From contig NZ_JAJOMB010000006.1 in assembly GCF_021129305.1 (NCBI RefSeq), forward strand, positions 248,001 through 312,000: a stretch of 64,000 nt of DNA, written 5' to 3'. Numbering within the stretch: position 1 is the first letter of the stretch; every line of letters begins with the position of its first letter. Source of the DNA: Kineosporia babensis. GTDB taxonomy: Bacteria; Actinomycetota; Actinomycetes; Actinomycetales; Kineosporiaceae. Of the stretch, positions 32,571 to 41,980 are shown in pieces. Under the pieces are notes generated by a model. It searched no databases and was not told the origin of the DNA. It saw only the letters and a list, made by a program, of their open reading frames with translations. The position numbers and the translations under genes are program-made.

Positions 32571-34946
32571 ATGAGCGCTCAGCAAGATCTCGTCCGCCTG
32601 CGAGACTCCGCCGCCCAGTGGGCCGGCCGGGTGCTCGGCCATCCCGCCCATCAACTCCTCGACCCTCGCCTCGTCGCTGACATCGGGCGGCACCTCGAAC
32701 TCCTCGAACAGGCCGCGCTGGCTCCGGTGCGGGTGGGGTTCGCGGGCGGGTTCAGCACCGGTAAGTCCGTATTGCTGGGCGCTCTGCTGGGTCTGGGCGA
32801 CCTGCTGCCGGCCAGCGCCCCGGCCACCACCGCCGTGATCACCGAGATCCACCCGCGCCCCGGCCCCGACGTGCTCGTGGACGAGCGGGCCGAGGTCCGC
32901 TTCCTGAGCCGGCGGCAGGTCGAGGAGTACCGCGACCGGCTGGTGTCCGGCCTGGCCGCCGAGTCGGGACGTCCGGCCCCGTCCGACCGGGCTTCCTGGC
33001 CCGCGCTGACCGACTGGTGTCGGGAAATCCTCTGGCCCACCGGCCTGGTCGAGACCCGGGTCCGCGAGTTCCTGGCCCTGCGGGACGCTGCGATCAGCTT
33101 CGACTGGCTGCCGGATCGCGAGCCGCTGGACCTGGAATGGGCCACGGTGCGGCGGAATCTGGTGACCATCGAGCTGGACAACGGCCCACCGAACTGGATG
33201 CTGCCCCCGCCGGCCCGGATCCCGACCACCGGATTCGATCCCGACATCCTGCGTCGCAGCAGCCGTCTGGTCGAGCGGGTGGTTGTGGGAGTGCAGGTGC
33301 CGGAACGGTTCTGGCCCTTGGAGCGCACCCGGATCGGTGACGACGTGGTGTTGCTGGACACCCCGGGCCGGGGCGGTACGTCGGCCAAGGTCCGCGACGA
33401 CCTGCTGCTGATCAACGAGATGCCGGTCCTGGACGCGCTGGTCGTGATGTGCGATCCGATGCGCCCGGACGCGGACGACGTGCAGCAGTTGCTGCGGGAG
33501 TTCGTCGCCGCCGGAGGTGAGCGTGGGCTGGTCGTGATCAACCGGTTCAATCTGGCCGAGGTCGGCCAGAGCGCGCTGCAGTCCGGGACGGGCCCGATCA
33601 CCGAGGCCGACCTGCTCGCCGATCCGGCCTACGCCACCTTGCGGGCGGTCTGGCAGACGGCCACCTCGCTGGGGACGGACACTCCGGCGGCCGCTGCGGA
33701 GACAGCGATCACCTCGGTGGTGGCGGCCTGGGCGCTGGGGCGGACCCAGGACCGGCCGCCGGTGCCGCTGCCTGCGGGAAAGACCGAGGCGGAATGGAAA
33801 CAGGAGATTGCGGAGCAGGCCGGCCGGTGGCGAGAGCTGGCCTCCCGGATGCAGCCGGCCCACGGAACTCTGGCCACGGCGCTGACCGACTACGCGGCCG
33901 ACGGCGGACTGGCCCGGTTGCGCGGGTTGCTCAGCACACAGACGGTGCGGGTGGGGGTGGCGCGCAAGAGTGCTCGGGTGCGCCGTCTGCACGACGAGCT
34001 GGAACAGTTATGTGCGACGGCGATGATTCCGTTGCGGGAGTGGGACGCGAGCGTCGAGGACAGCGAGACGCAAGCCCGGCACAGGCTGGAACAGCAGTTC
34101 ATCGACGCCAAGATCAGCCTGAATGTGACGCTCGAGCGCTGCAACGTGGATGTCTTCACCCAGACCTTCACCCTCTCCGGCGGGCGTAGTGGTCCTGAGG
34201 AGGTCAACCGCCGGGTACTGGAGGACGTCTTCGGCTGGACTGCGTGGGGACGCTTGTGGGACAGCGTGCACAGCCAGGAGTTGCGGGGTGGCGGGTCGGG
34301 GATGCCCCGTACGACGGACGCGCTGCTGCCCGCCTTCCGTGAGTCGGTGGAACGGGCTCACCTGGTCGGGGTCGAGGTGGCCGACCGGATGGTGGCTCGC
34401 TGGGCCGCGGTCCGGGAACGGGAAATGGCCGATCAGCTGGACGATCTCATCGACGTCTTCGAGGCGATCGGTCCGGTGCTGGATGAGCGTCATCAGCCGG
34501 TACGGGACTGGCTGGGCGATGCGGTCCAGACCGAGTGGCTCCTGGACCCGGCCGAGGCCCCTGAGCCCCGGGAAACCGCGGCGCCGGAGCCGGCCCGGAC
34601 TGCGGACGAGCTTTTTCCCCTGCGGCTCGGCCGTGGCCTTCCCTGGGCTGACGAGCGGACCGGCGACCAGCAGCGACTGCATCAGATGCAGATCATCCGA
34701 GTGCGCAACGAACTGGCGGCTGCGGCGGTCCGGGCCGGTCACCGGGCTCTGGCGGGTCGGCTCAAGGAACTGGTGAGCAGAGTGCGCCGACTGCTCGACG
34801 GACACCAGAACGCCTGGTTCGAGCTGACTGACCTTCAGAAACGGGTGGTCGACACCGCCTACCCGAGCAAGATCCAGGCCGAGGCCACCTCGCCCGAGCC
34901 GCACCGCGACGACCCGATCAAGCCGCAGCCCCGGAAGAAGGTCTGA
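32571..34946 (+). CDS. Dynamin-like GTPase, SrfC-like
   Basis: A 791-residue protein with a dynamin-type GTPase domain. P-loop GGFSTGKS is at about residue 60, the switch-I Thr likely in APATTAVIT, G3 as LLDTPGRGG near 261, and G4 as VINRFN near 322 where NKxD is usual. A long, mainly helical C-terminal half follows and no transmembrane helix is evident. The next gene is Hsp70/SrfB-like, the same pair as in the srfABC loci of enterobacteria, where SrfC is the large P-loop partner. Dynamin-like proteins remodel or bind membranes upon GTP hydrolysis. A rare TTA leucine codon lies at 34008-34010. It is the first gene of a six-gene operon. Confidence 0.85.
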   Translation: MSAQQDLVRLRDSAAQWAGRVLGHPAHQLLDPRLVADIGRHLELLEQAALAPVRVGFAGGFSTGKSVLLGALLGLGDLLPASAPATTAVITEIHPRPGPDVLVDERAEVRFLSRRQVEEYRDRLVSGLAAESGRPAPSDRASWPALTDWCREILWPTGLVETRVREFLALRDAAISFDWLPDREPLDLEWATVRRNLVTIELDNGPPNWMLPPPARIPTTGFDPDILRRSSRLVERVVVGVQVPERFWPLERTRIGDDVVLLDTPGRGGTSAKVRDDLLLINEMPVLDALVVMCDPMRPDADDVQQLLREFVAAGGERGLVVINRFNLAEVGQSALQSGTGPITEADLLADPAYATLRAVWQTATSLGTDTPAAAAETAITSVVAAWALGRTQDRPPVPLPAGKTEAEWKQEIAEQAGRWRELASRMQPAHGTLATALTDYAADGGLARLRGLLSTQTVRVGVARKSARVRRLHDELEQLCATAMIPLREWDASVEDSETQARHRLEQQFIDAKISLNVTLERCNVDVFTQTFTLSGGRSGPEEVNRRVLEDVFGWTAWGRLWDSVHSQELRGGGSGMPRTTDALLPAFRESVERAHLVGVEVADRMVARWAAVREREMADQLDDLIDVFEAIGPVLDERHQPVRDWLGDAVQTEWLLDPAEAPEPRETAAPEPARTADELFPLRLGRGLPWADERTGDQQRLHQMQIIRVRNELAAAAVRAGHRALAGRLKELVSRVRRLLDGHQNAWFELTDLQKRVVDTAYPSKIQAEATSPEPHRDDPIKPQPRKKV

Positions 34947-34949
34947 GCC

Positions 34950-37900
34950 ATGGCGCTGGAGATCGGTTTCAGTTCCCCGAACCTGTCGGCCGGTTCGGAC
35001 CCGCAGCAGGGTCTGCAGCTTCCGATGATCGCGGGCCGAGTGTGCCTGCCCGACCTGACCCTGACCACCACCGACGGCCGGGCCGCCTACCTGGACCACC
35101 TGGCGGTGACCGGCGCCGGAGAATCGGCGACGGCGACCGCCCTGGCCGAGTCGTGGCAGGCCTCGGACCGGGCGATCAACCCGGTGCTCAGGATCCCGGC
35201 CACCTGGACGGCGGTGGCCGGGCCCGGGCCGGTCGAGCTGAGCATCGTGGTCAGTTACCGGGAGCAGGACATCGCGGGCAACTGGCTGCGTCCGGAGATG
35301 ACCCCACCGGCCCGGCGCACCGTGCGGGTCGCCTGGGGACCGGGTGGCGCAGCGGGGAAACCGGCCACTCCTGAACCCGCCGAGGCCACAACCGCAACCC
35401 AGAACGAAACCGCAGCCTCGGAGCCGGAATCGGTACCGGACCCGTCCGTCGGCACTGCTCGGCCCTCCACCGAGGTGCACCACGGCATCGCTGCGATCGA
35501 CTTCGGAACCACGGCCTGCACGGTCACCTTGTGGGACGAGCAGCACGCCCGGCAGCCGGTGCTCCCGGAAAGCCAGGCCCAACTGCTGCGGGACGAGACG
35601 ATCGCCCTGCTGAGCGCGAAGGGCCCGCTGACCCTGAACGGGGCGTGGGAACAGCTCACGCAGCGGGTGGCGGCCACGGTTCAGCCGTCCGGTGGCGATC
35701 TGCAGTCCCTGGTCGCTGCCCTGAGCCGCGGCACCACCAGCAACAGCAACCTGCTCCAGGAGACGTTGAAGGCACTGGAGAGCCAGAGCCAGTACACCGC
35801 CCGCCCGTCTCTGCGGGCCTGGCTGACCGAGTCGCTGCACCGGATGTACGCCCAGACCTTGGCCGCCCCGGCGCCGGAACACTGGCAGCTGTGGCTGGTC
35901 CCGTTCGGGGTCAAGGACGAACCGCAGGTGCCGGCCACGGTCAGCGTCAGCCGCACCAGCAAGAAGGTGGAGCAGGTCGGGCAGCCGATCGACGACCCGG
36001 ACGGCGAGAAGGTGGTGCTGCCCAGCCTGAAACGGCACTTCGGCCGGGACGAGGCCCGCGAGGTAGCCGAGCTCGGCCTGGCCACAGACGAGGTCATCGC
36101 CGAGGCGATCGGCTGGCTGATCGGCCGGACCAACGAGTTCATCCTGGGTACCGAGGGGCTGGACCATCACCGGCTGAACCGGGTGGTGTGCACCTACCCC
36201 ACCGCGATGCCCGGCGCGGCCCGGCGCCGGCTGCAGCAGCTCGTCGCCTCCGCCGCCGGGGTGAACGAGGTGAACATCCGCTACGACGAGGCGATCGCGG
36301 CCGGGTTCTACTTCCTGATGCGCGACATCGGCAGCGATCGGGAGCTCGGGATCGAGGCGTTGTGGGCCCGGATGCGCCCCACCGAGAACCCGGGCGTCCG
36401 GACCGAGAACCTGCTGGTGGTGGACATCGGCGGCGGCACCACCGACATCGCCCTTTTCACGATGAACCTCCAGGACGCCACCCCGCACCTGGCCGATGTG
36501 CCGCCGCACCGCAGCGGCCGGTACTACCGGATCAGCCCCGAGCTGCGCGGCAGCAACGGCTGGGCCAACCGGGGCGGGGACTACCTGACGTTGTGCGTCT
36601 TCCACCTGCTTAAGGCCACCGTCGCGGATGCTCTGCTGCGCAGCTACCCGCAGGAGGCCACCGACGCCGGGCACTGGCTGGACGAGCGGATGAAGCAGCT
36701 GTCCAAGATTGGCGAGTGGTGGGACGACCAGAGCAGCCGCTACCGGCCGGGCTCCCTGATCGAGGCCGAGTTCACACATCTGAAGGACAACCTCTGGAAG
36801 AAAGGTTCCATCACCGGGCCTGCGCATCGTGCCGTGGTCGAGCAGGTGGTGCCGACCCGGTGGCGCGACGCGTCCGAGGAGCCTGCGGCCCAGAGGCGCC
36901 GCTCGGCCTTCAACCAACTCTGGCGACTGGCCGAGGCAGCCAAGATCGGTCCTCTGGGGAACGGCCGTGACTACACCGTGCCGCAGCCTGAACTGGCCTC
37001 GCTGATAGGGTTTCTGACCGGCCAGACGCTTACCGCCGACGTCGGCCGGCTGCGGACGGAGCCGCTGGGTGCCACCACCTTCGCCGAGGTCGCCGGCGTA
37101 CTGCTGAAGAAGCTGGCGAATCTGGCCGCCGCGCTGGTGAACGGGCGGTTCGAGGGCAGTCCGCAGCGGATCGACCGGCTGGTGTTGACCGGCCGGGCCA
37201 GCAGCCTGGACCTGGTCCGCGAGGTGTTCGGCGAGGTCTTCGCCGAGAGTGCGGCCCGGCACGGCCTCATCGAGTGGGACCCGACCGCGCTGCAGGTGGA
37301 CCAGCGCGGAGCCAAGAGCGCCACCTCGATCGGGGCAGTCTGGGCCGAGCGGATGCGGTTGCTCAGCCGCCGTCCGGAGAACGCCGAGGACGTGGCCCGG
37401 GCCGGGAACCTGGAGATCCGGGTCGAGGTCGACAATGTGTTCCAGACTCTGCCGGCCACCTTCACCGTGACCCGCAGCAGTTCCTACGAAACGGTTTTCC
37501 AGGCGAACCAGGAGTTCGAGGTGGAGTCCGGTGACCGGCGCCGCCTGGAGTACCCGCTCAAAAGCGTGCCCCGGGTCCTGAACATCCACCGGAAGATCGA
37601 CGGGGACGACCCGATGTTGTGGGGATCCTTCGACCCTGCACAGACGGCCCGGAACGAAGGATACGAGCCGGCCATTCCTTCGCCCGATGCCAAAGAGTCC
37701 GATGACCTCTGGCTGGCCCGGATCCAGTCCAGAGTGGAGATCAACCCGCACCTCGAACTCACCCTGCACCTGTGGAACGTCGGCGACAACCCGGCGCTGA
37801 GCGGGCCGGCCCAGGTGGTCGACGGGCCGGCCACACCGCTGACGGCCGAGAAACCCACGAACCTGCTGGATCTGGCCCGGCGCCTGAGGGTGCGGATCGG

Positions 37901-38339
37901 GAACGCCGACGACCGTCTCGGGCGGGTGGTGTTCCCCGGTGACGGCGAGCTGACCTGGACTCACGTGTTCGCCGAGTCCGAGAACCCCAAGTCGCCGCTG
38001 CGGCGGGGTCTGGTGAGCTCGCAGCCGCTGCCCAGGGCCGGCTCCGAGGGCTGGCAGTTCTTCCTGACCTCGCTCGCGGACCGTGAGCCAGGGCAGCCCG
38101 GCGAACGAGTGGACGAGCGGGTCGCCTCACCCGCGGTCGCCGTACTGAACGGGGCCACCGGCTGGTACGCCAGCCTGGACGAGGCCGGGCAGTTGCGGGT
38201 GCATCCCGGGAAGCCGCGCTACCTGAAGGCCTCCAGTCTTCGCGAGATGGACGACAACCCCGGCGCGGTCTTCTCCACCCCGATGAGTGCCCGGGGCGGC
38301 GAGGACGAGTCCTCCGACCCGTTCAACGGTCTGCAATGA
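34950..38339 (+). CDS. Hsp70/actin-fold ATPase, SrfB-like
   Basis: A 1129-residue protein three bases after the GTPase gene. An N-terminal domain (about 1-145, beta-rich) and a low-complexity linker precede an Hsp70/actin-type ATPase. Phosphate-1 motif AAIDFGTTACTVTLW is near 178, phosphate-2 VVDIGGGTTDIALF near 490, and an adenosine-type motif LTGRASSLDLVREVFG near 746. The size and the very long insertions match SrfB proteins rather than DnaK; there is no classical substrate-binding C-terminus. The remaining 350 residues look beta-rich. It probably forms a nucleotide-dependent complex with the dynamin-like partner; function is not established. Confidence 0.82.
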   Translation: MALEIGFSSPNLSAGSDPQQGLQLPMIAGRVCLPDLTLTTTDGRAAYLDHLAVTGAGESATATALAESWQASDRAINPVLRIPATWTAVAGPGPVELSIVVSYREQDIAGNWLRPEMTPPARRTVRVAWGPGGAAGKPATPEPAEATTATQNETAASEPESVPDPSVGTARPSTEVHHGIAAIDFGTTACTVTLWDEQHARQPVLPESQAQLLRDETIALLSAKGPLTLNGAWEQLTQRVAATVQPSGGDLQSLVAALSRGTTSNSNLLQETLKALESQSQYTARPSLRAWLTESLHRMYAQTLAAPAPEHWQLWLVPFGVKDEPQVPATVSVSRTSKKVEQVGQPIDDPDGEKVVLPSLKRHFGRDEAREVAELGLATDEVIAEAIGWLIGRTNEFILGTEGLDHHRLNRVVCTYPTAMPGAARRRLQQLVASAAGVNEVNIRYDEAIAAGFYFLMRDIGSDRELGIEALWARMRPTENPGVRTENLLVVDIGGGTTDIALFTMNLQDATPHLADVPPHRSGRYYRISPELRGSNGWANRGGDYLTLCVFHLLKATVADALLRSYPQEATDAGHWLDERMKQLSKIGEWWDDQSSRYRPGSLIEAEFTHLKDNLWKKGSITGPAHRAVVEQVVPTRWRDASEEPAAQRRRSAFNQLWRLAEAAKIGPLGNGRDYTVPQPELASLIGFLTGQTLTADVGRLRTEPLGATTFAEVAGVLLKKLANLAAALVNGRFEGSPQRIDRLVLTGRASSLDLVREVFGEVFAESAARHGLIEWDPTALQVDQRGAKSATSIGAVWAERMRLLSRRPENAEDVARAGNLEIRVEVDNVFQTLPATFTVTRSSSYETVFQANQEFEVESGDRRRLEYPLKSVPRVLNIHRKIDGDDPMLWGSFDPAQTARNEGYEPAIPSPDAKESDDLWLARIQSRVEINPHLELTLHLWNVGDNPALSGPAQVVDGPATPLTAEKPTNLLDLARRLRVRIGNADDRLGRVVFPGDGELTWTHVFAESENPKSPLRRGLVSSQPLPRAGSEGWQFFLTSLADREPGQPGERVDERVASPAVAVLNGATGWYASLDEAGQLRVHPGKPRYLKASSLREMDDNPGAVFSTPMSARGGEDESSDPFNGLQ

Positions 38340-39373
38340 GCACGTCCGGGTTGTCGCTGGAGGAGGCCCTGAGAGATCTGCTGTTCCAGCAGGACCTGCG
38401 GGTGGGCGTGGTGGTGCGCAGCCATCTGGTCGGGCTGCGCGCCGCCCTCGCCGAAGAGGCTTTGCCGCCTGCTCATCCGAGCCGGGACGCCCTGGACACA
38501 GTGCAGCGGGAACTGGCGAAACTGCTCGGGTTGCCCTCGGGCAACAGGGTAAGGGTCGGGCCACCCCCGGAACCCGCAGAGAGCCCCGTAGGCCAGCCGT
38601 TCGACCCACCACCACCGCTGCCGACCCAGCCGATTCAACCTGTCCCGAGCGTCCCGCCCGGTGTGCTGGCCCTGCGCCAGTCAGCAGCCGAGGCCGAACG
38701 TCTGCGCGCCGACATCCCCTCCTCCGGACCCTGGACCGACATCCCCAGCCTGGACGAGCGTCTGGCGATCGTGGCGGCGCAGCCGGAAGGCGCGCCCGGG
38801 CTGCGGTTGTCTCCTGACGCTGCGATCCCCGGCGACATCGCCGACACCTTGCAGCTACGGCCCGGAGACTACGGCCCGGACCACCGCCTGGCCGTGGCCG
38901 GCGCCCAGCTCCTCGCCCTCGCCCCGCTCGATCCGGACCTGCGCGACCACCTGCCGTCGTCACCGACGTCATCCGCCCGAAACCCGGCCCGTCCGGCCGA
39001 CCTGGCCGCTCTACGGGCCGATCTGATGGCCCGCCTGTACGAGTACGCGGCCCAGACCGAACCCCAGGCGAAGCTGCTGGGCATGCTCCGCGTGGCCGAG
39101 GCTCTGAGCTCGGTGCGGCATAACTTCACCCCGCCGGACGACAGCTGGTGGTCGGCCTGGCACCGGCGGGTCCAGGACGAGGTCTACGAGTTCTCCCGGC
39201 ACGTGAGCGGCGCCCAGCTGACCGTGCTGTCCGGGCCGTACCAGAGCATCAAGGACCAGACCGACAACGACGCCCTGGTCAGCGGCCCGCGCGGCACCGT
39301 CTACGCCTGCCTGCGGATGTGGGCCAGGATCGGCGAGAAAACCTATCCAGGGCGGGTTCTCGTTGCCGGATGA
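38336..39373 (+). CDS. Protein of unknown function in the dynamin/Hsp70-like operon
   Basis: A 345-residue soluble protein that I do not recognise. It overlaps the Hsp70-like gene by 4 bases (ATGA). Residues 1-65 look helical (EEALRDLLFQQDLRVGVVV); a Pro-rich linker spans about 75-110; the rest is mixed, with a helix-rich segment (LMARLYEYAAQTEPQAKLLGMLRVAEAL) and a W-rich patch (DDSWWSAWHRR). No catalytic motif or membrane segment is visible. Its fixed position between the SrfB-like protein and the kinase suggests an adaptor joining the two halves of the operon. Confidence 0.8.
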   Translation: MSTSGLSLEEALRDLLFQQDLRVGVVVRSHLVGLRAALAEEALPPAHPSRDALDTVQRELAKLLGLPSGNRVRVGPPPEPAESPVGQPFDPPPPLPTQPIQPVPSVPPGVLALRQSAAEAERLRADIPSSGPWTDIPSLDERLAIVAAQPEGAPGLRLSPDAAIPGDIADTLQLRPGDYGPDHRLAVAGAQLLALAPLDPDLRDHLPSSPTSSARNPARPADLAALRADLMARLYEYAAQTEPQAKLLGMLRVAEALSSVRHNFTPPDDSWWSAWHRRVQDEVYEFSRHVSGAQLTVLSGPYQSIKDQTDNDALVSGPRGTVYACLRMWARIGEKTYPGRVLVAG

Positions 39374-41201
39374 ACACCGGCGACTGAGCGCGCACCAGTA
39401 TCTGGCCGCCCTGAAAGACCCGGCCGGAGCCTTCACCGATGCCCGGCTGCGCACCGCCCGCCCCGTGCGCGGAACCCGCAACCAGCCGGTCCAGCGCCTG
39501 GGACAGCACGCCGTCGTCTACCGGCTGAAAGTACCGGACGGGACGCAGTACGCCCTGCGCTGCTTCTTCCGGCCCAGCGACGCGCACCAGGACCGCTACC
39601 GGATCCAGGCCCGGCTGAAGCACAGCCATCAGGCCCGGCAGGTACCGGAACTGACGGTCTGGGAGTACCTGCCGCAGGGCATGACGGTCGAGAACGAGCC
39701 CACCCCGGTCCTGCTCGGGCCCTGGCGCAGCGGGGTCAGCCTGGACACCGCGATCCAGCAACGCCTGGACCAGCCGCAGCAACTGCGCATCATCGAGGCC
39801 CGCTGGGTGGACCTGATCCGGCGTCTGGACAGTTCCGGCATCGTCCACGGCGACCTGCAGCACGGCAACGTCCTGGTCGATCCGGCCGTGGACGGGTCCG
39901 GCCTGTACTTGGTCGATCCGGACAGCCTGTGGACGCCGGCGCTGGCCCGGGTGCCGCCCCCGGCCGAGGCCGGGCATCCGAACTACCGTCATCCGCAGGC
40001 CTCCGTGGCCCAGTGGGGGCCCGGCGGCGACCGCTTCAGCAGCCACGTGATCGACCTGTCGCTGCTTGCCCTGGCCGCGCAGCCGCACCTGTGGGAGAGG
40101 TACCACGACGACCACAATCTGATCTTCACCGCCGAGGACCTGCAGGCCCCCGGAACCACCCGGCTGTGGCGGGAACTGTCCGACTCGCCCGACCGGACGG
40201 TCCGGGAACGAGCAGCCCGGCTGGCCGAGTTGTGCCGGGCCTCGGCCCAGAAACTCCCGCTGCTGATCAGCACCGTCAAACCGGTCGAGCAACCGCCCGT
40301 CACGGTGAACGCCACCCCACCACCCGCACCACCGCAACCGGTTCCGAAGACCCAGCCCGAACGTCCTCAAGTCAAAAGCCCACCCGTCGAATCCCCGCCC
40401 CCAGCGGCCATCGCCCGCCCCACCCATCTGATCCTGCTCCTCGTCCTGGCCATCGGCCTCGACCTGCAGCAGTACGCCTCCGAGGACCTCGCACCCGGAG
40501 CGCCGGGCGTCGTGCGAGCCACCGCCGACGGACTCTGGATCGTCAGCCTGGCCGGAATCCTGATCTGGCCACGCGCCCGGCCGGTGCTGGCCGCGCTGGC
40601 AGGTGGGGCCGCCTTCGCCCTCGTCGTGATGAGCGTGGGCTGGTTCGCCGTCGTGCTGCCGCTGCTGGATCCGGACGAGATCGCCCAGGGAGAAGAGTTC
40701 TACGCCGGGGCAGCGGTCTGCTACCTGATCGCGCTCGCAAGTTTCTTCCTGGTCTGGAAACACGCCCCGCAGCGTCCGGCCGAGCGCAGCGTCACCCGGC
40801 TGTATCTGGCCGGGGCAGTAAGCATTCTGCTGGCCGAAGGGCTCCTGCTCGACCAAGGAGCCGACGTCGTCCACGGCGGATGGCACACCCCGCTGGGCTA
40901 CCCCTCCGGCGTACACCCCGTAGCCCAGGTGATCGGGGTCAGCGCGGTGGTGGGCGCCGTGCTGATGCTGTTCGCCCTCGCCGCTCTGGTCCGGCGCAGC
41001 CTGGCCTGGCTGATCGCGATGACCACCGTCCTCGCGACCCGTCTGGTGGTCACGGAAGACCACTGGGAATGGCGGGAACTGGCCGACCCGTGGGACCGGA
41101 TCGCCCCACTGGCCTACTGGGTGGCGATAGCCGCCTTCGTCCTGTGCGCAGTGACCGTTCCGCTGGCCCGCCGCAGCGCCGAACCTCAAGGAGCACCGTG
41201 A
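39363..41201 (+). CDS. Membrane-anchored protein kinase-like protein (TerY-P-type triad kinase)
   Basis: A 612-residue protein; the open frame allows a TTG start at 39363, overlapping the preceding gene by 11 bases. A protein-kinase-like domain spans about 35-300 with catalytic loop HGDLQHGNVLV (about 162) and LVDPDSLW where DFG is expected. The usual VAIK lysine appears as YALRCFF, with Arg. A Pro-rich linker (about 315-350) is followed by seven or eight membrane helices (about 353-605). Kinase, vWA and PP2C genes in a row are the composition of the TerY-P triad. The Arg for Lys change raises the chance of weak or altered kinase activity. The start codon is uncertain. Confidence 0.8.
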   Translation: MPDEHRRLSAHQYLAALKDPAGAFTDARLRTARPVRGTRNQPVQRLGQHAVVYRLKVPDGTQYALRCFFRPSDAHQDRYRIQARLKHSHQARQVPELTVWEYLPQGMTVENEPTPVLLGPWRSGVSLDTAIQQRLDQPQQLRIIEARWVDLIRRLDSSGIVHGDLQHGNVLVDPAVDGSGLYLVDPDSLWTPALARVPPPAEAGHPNYRHPQASVAQWGPGGDRFSSHVIDLSLLALAAQPHLWERYHDDHNLIFTAEDLQAPGTTRLWRELSDSPDRTVRERAARLAELCRASAQKLPLLISTVKPVEQPPVTVNATPPPAPPQPVPKTQPERPQVKSPPVESPPPAAIARPTHLILLLVLAIGLDLQQYASEDLAPGAPGVVRATADGLWIVSLAGILIWPRARPVLAALAGGAAFALVVMSVGWFAVVLPLLDPDEIAQGEEFYAGAAVCYLIALASFFLVWKHAPQRPAERSVTRLYLAGAVSILLAEGLLLDQGADVVHGGWHTPLGYPSGVHPVAQVIGVSAVVGAVLMLFALAALVRRSLAWLIAMTTVLATRLVVTEDHWEWRELADPWDRIAPLAYWVAIAAFVLCAVTVPLARRSAEPQGAP

Positions 41202-41980
41202 CCTACACCCGAAGGATGAGCACCCGCTACCCCGGCTGCGTCGTCGTCCTGATCGACCAGTCCGCCTCGATGGCCGAGGACATCGCCGGGCACACCGGAA
41301 TCACCCGTGCCCAGGCGGTGGCCTCGGCGGCCGACGGCCTGCTGGACGAACTCGTGCAGCGCTGCGTCAAGGACGACGACCAGGTCAAACCCTGGTGCGA
41401 CGTGGCGGTGCTGGGCTACGGCGGCCAGGGAATCGTCTCGATGTTCCCGCCCGGCTTCGTCTCCACCTCCGAACTCGACCGGTTCGCCCTGCCCAGCGCA
41501 ACGGCCCAGGACGAGTTCGACACCGGGATGCACTGGATCAAGCCGATGTTCGACGGGCACACCCCGATGGCCGAGGCGCTGCAGCGGGCACACCAGATGA
41601 TCCGGGGCTGGATCCAGAAGCACCCGGACTCGTTCCCGCCGGTCGTCCTCAACGTGACCGACGGCATGGCCAACACCGCCGATCCGCACGAGCCCGCCGC
41701 CGCCCTGCGCCGGCTCGGCACCAGCGACGGAAACGCCCTGCTGTTCAACCTGCACCTGTCCAGCAGCCAGGCGCAGCGCGTCGAGTACCCGGCCACCACA
41801 CCGGTTCTGGAGGACAAGTACGCCGCCGCGCTGTTCGACATGTCCAGCGAGATCCCACCCCAGCTGGTCGAGACCTCGCGCTTTCCGCTGCAGCCCGGCG
41901 CTCGCGGGTTCGTGTTCAACGGTGGTGCCGCGGCGCTGCTGCACTTCTTCATGTGGGGAACGCCGGTCGGTGCGCTGTGA
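41198..41980 (+). CDS. vWA-domain protein (TerY-like)
   Basis: A 260-residue stand-alone von Willebrand A domain with a complete MIDAS: DQSASM (D20), the Thr in HTPMAEAL and the Asp in NVTDGMAN. GTG 41198 overlaps the kinase stop and has AAGGAG five bases upstream; ATG 41216 is an alternative. There is no signal peptide or membrane helix, so it is cytoplasmic. TerY-type vWA proteins bind partners through the metal site, and the adjacent kinase and phosphatase suggest regulation by reversible phosphorylation. Confidence 0.9.
   Translation: MTYTRRMSTRYPGCVVVLIDQSASMAEDIAGHTGITRAQAVASAADGLLDELVQRCVKDDDQVKPWCDVAVLGYGGQGIVSMFPPGFVSTSELDRFALPSATAQDEFDTGMHWIKPMFDGHTPMAEALQRAHQMIRGWIQKHPDSFPPVVLNVTDGMANTADPHEPAAALRRLGTSDGNALLFNLHLSSSQAQRVEYPATTPVLEDKYAAALFDMSSEIPPQLVETSRFPLQPGARGFVFNGGAAALLHFFMWGTPVGAL

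Noticed and set aside
38287-38817. Overlapping plus-strand frame across the SrfB-like and unknown gene junction
   Set aside because: Its Arg/Pro/Gly-rich translation is typical of an alternate frame, and the ATGA-coupled gene at 38336 explains the region.
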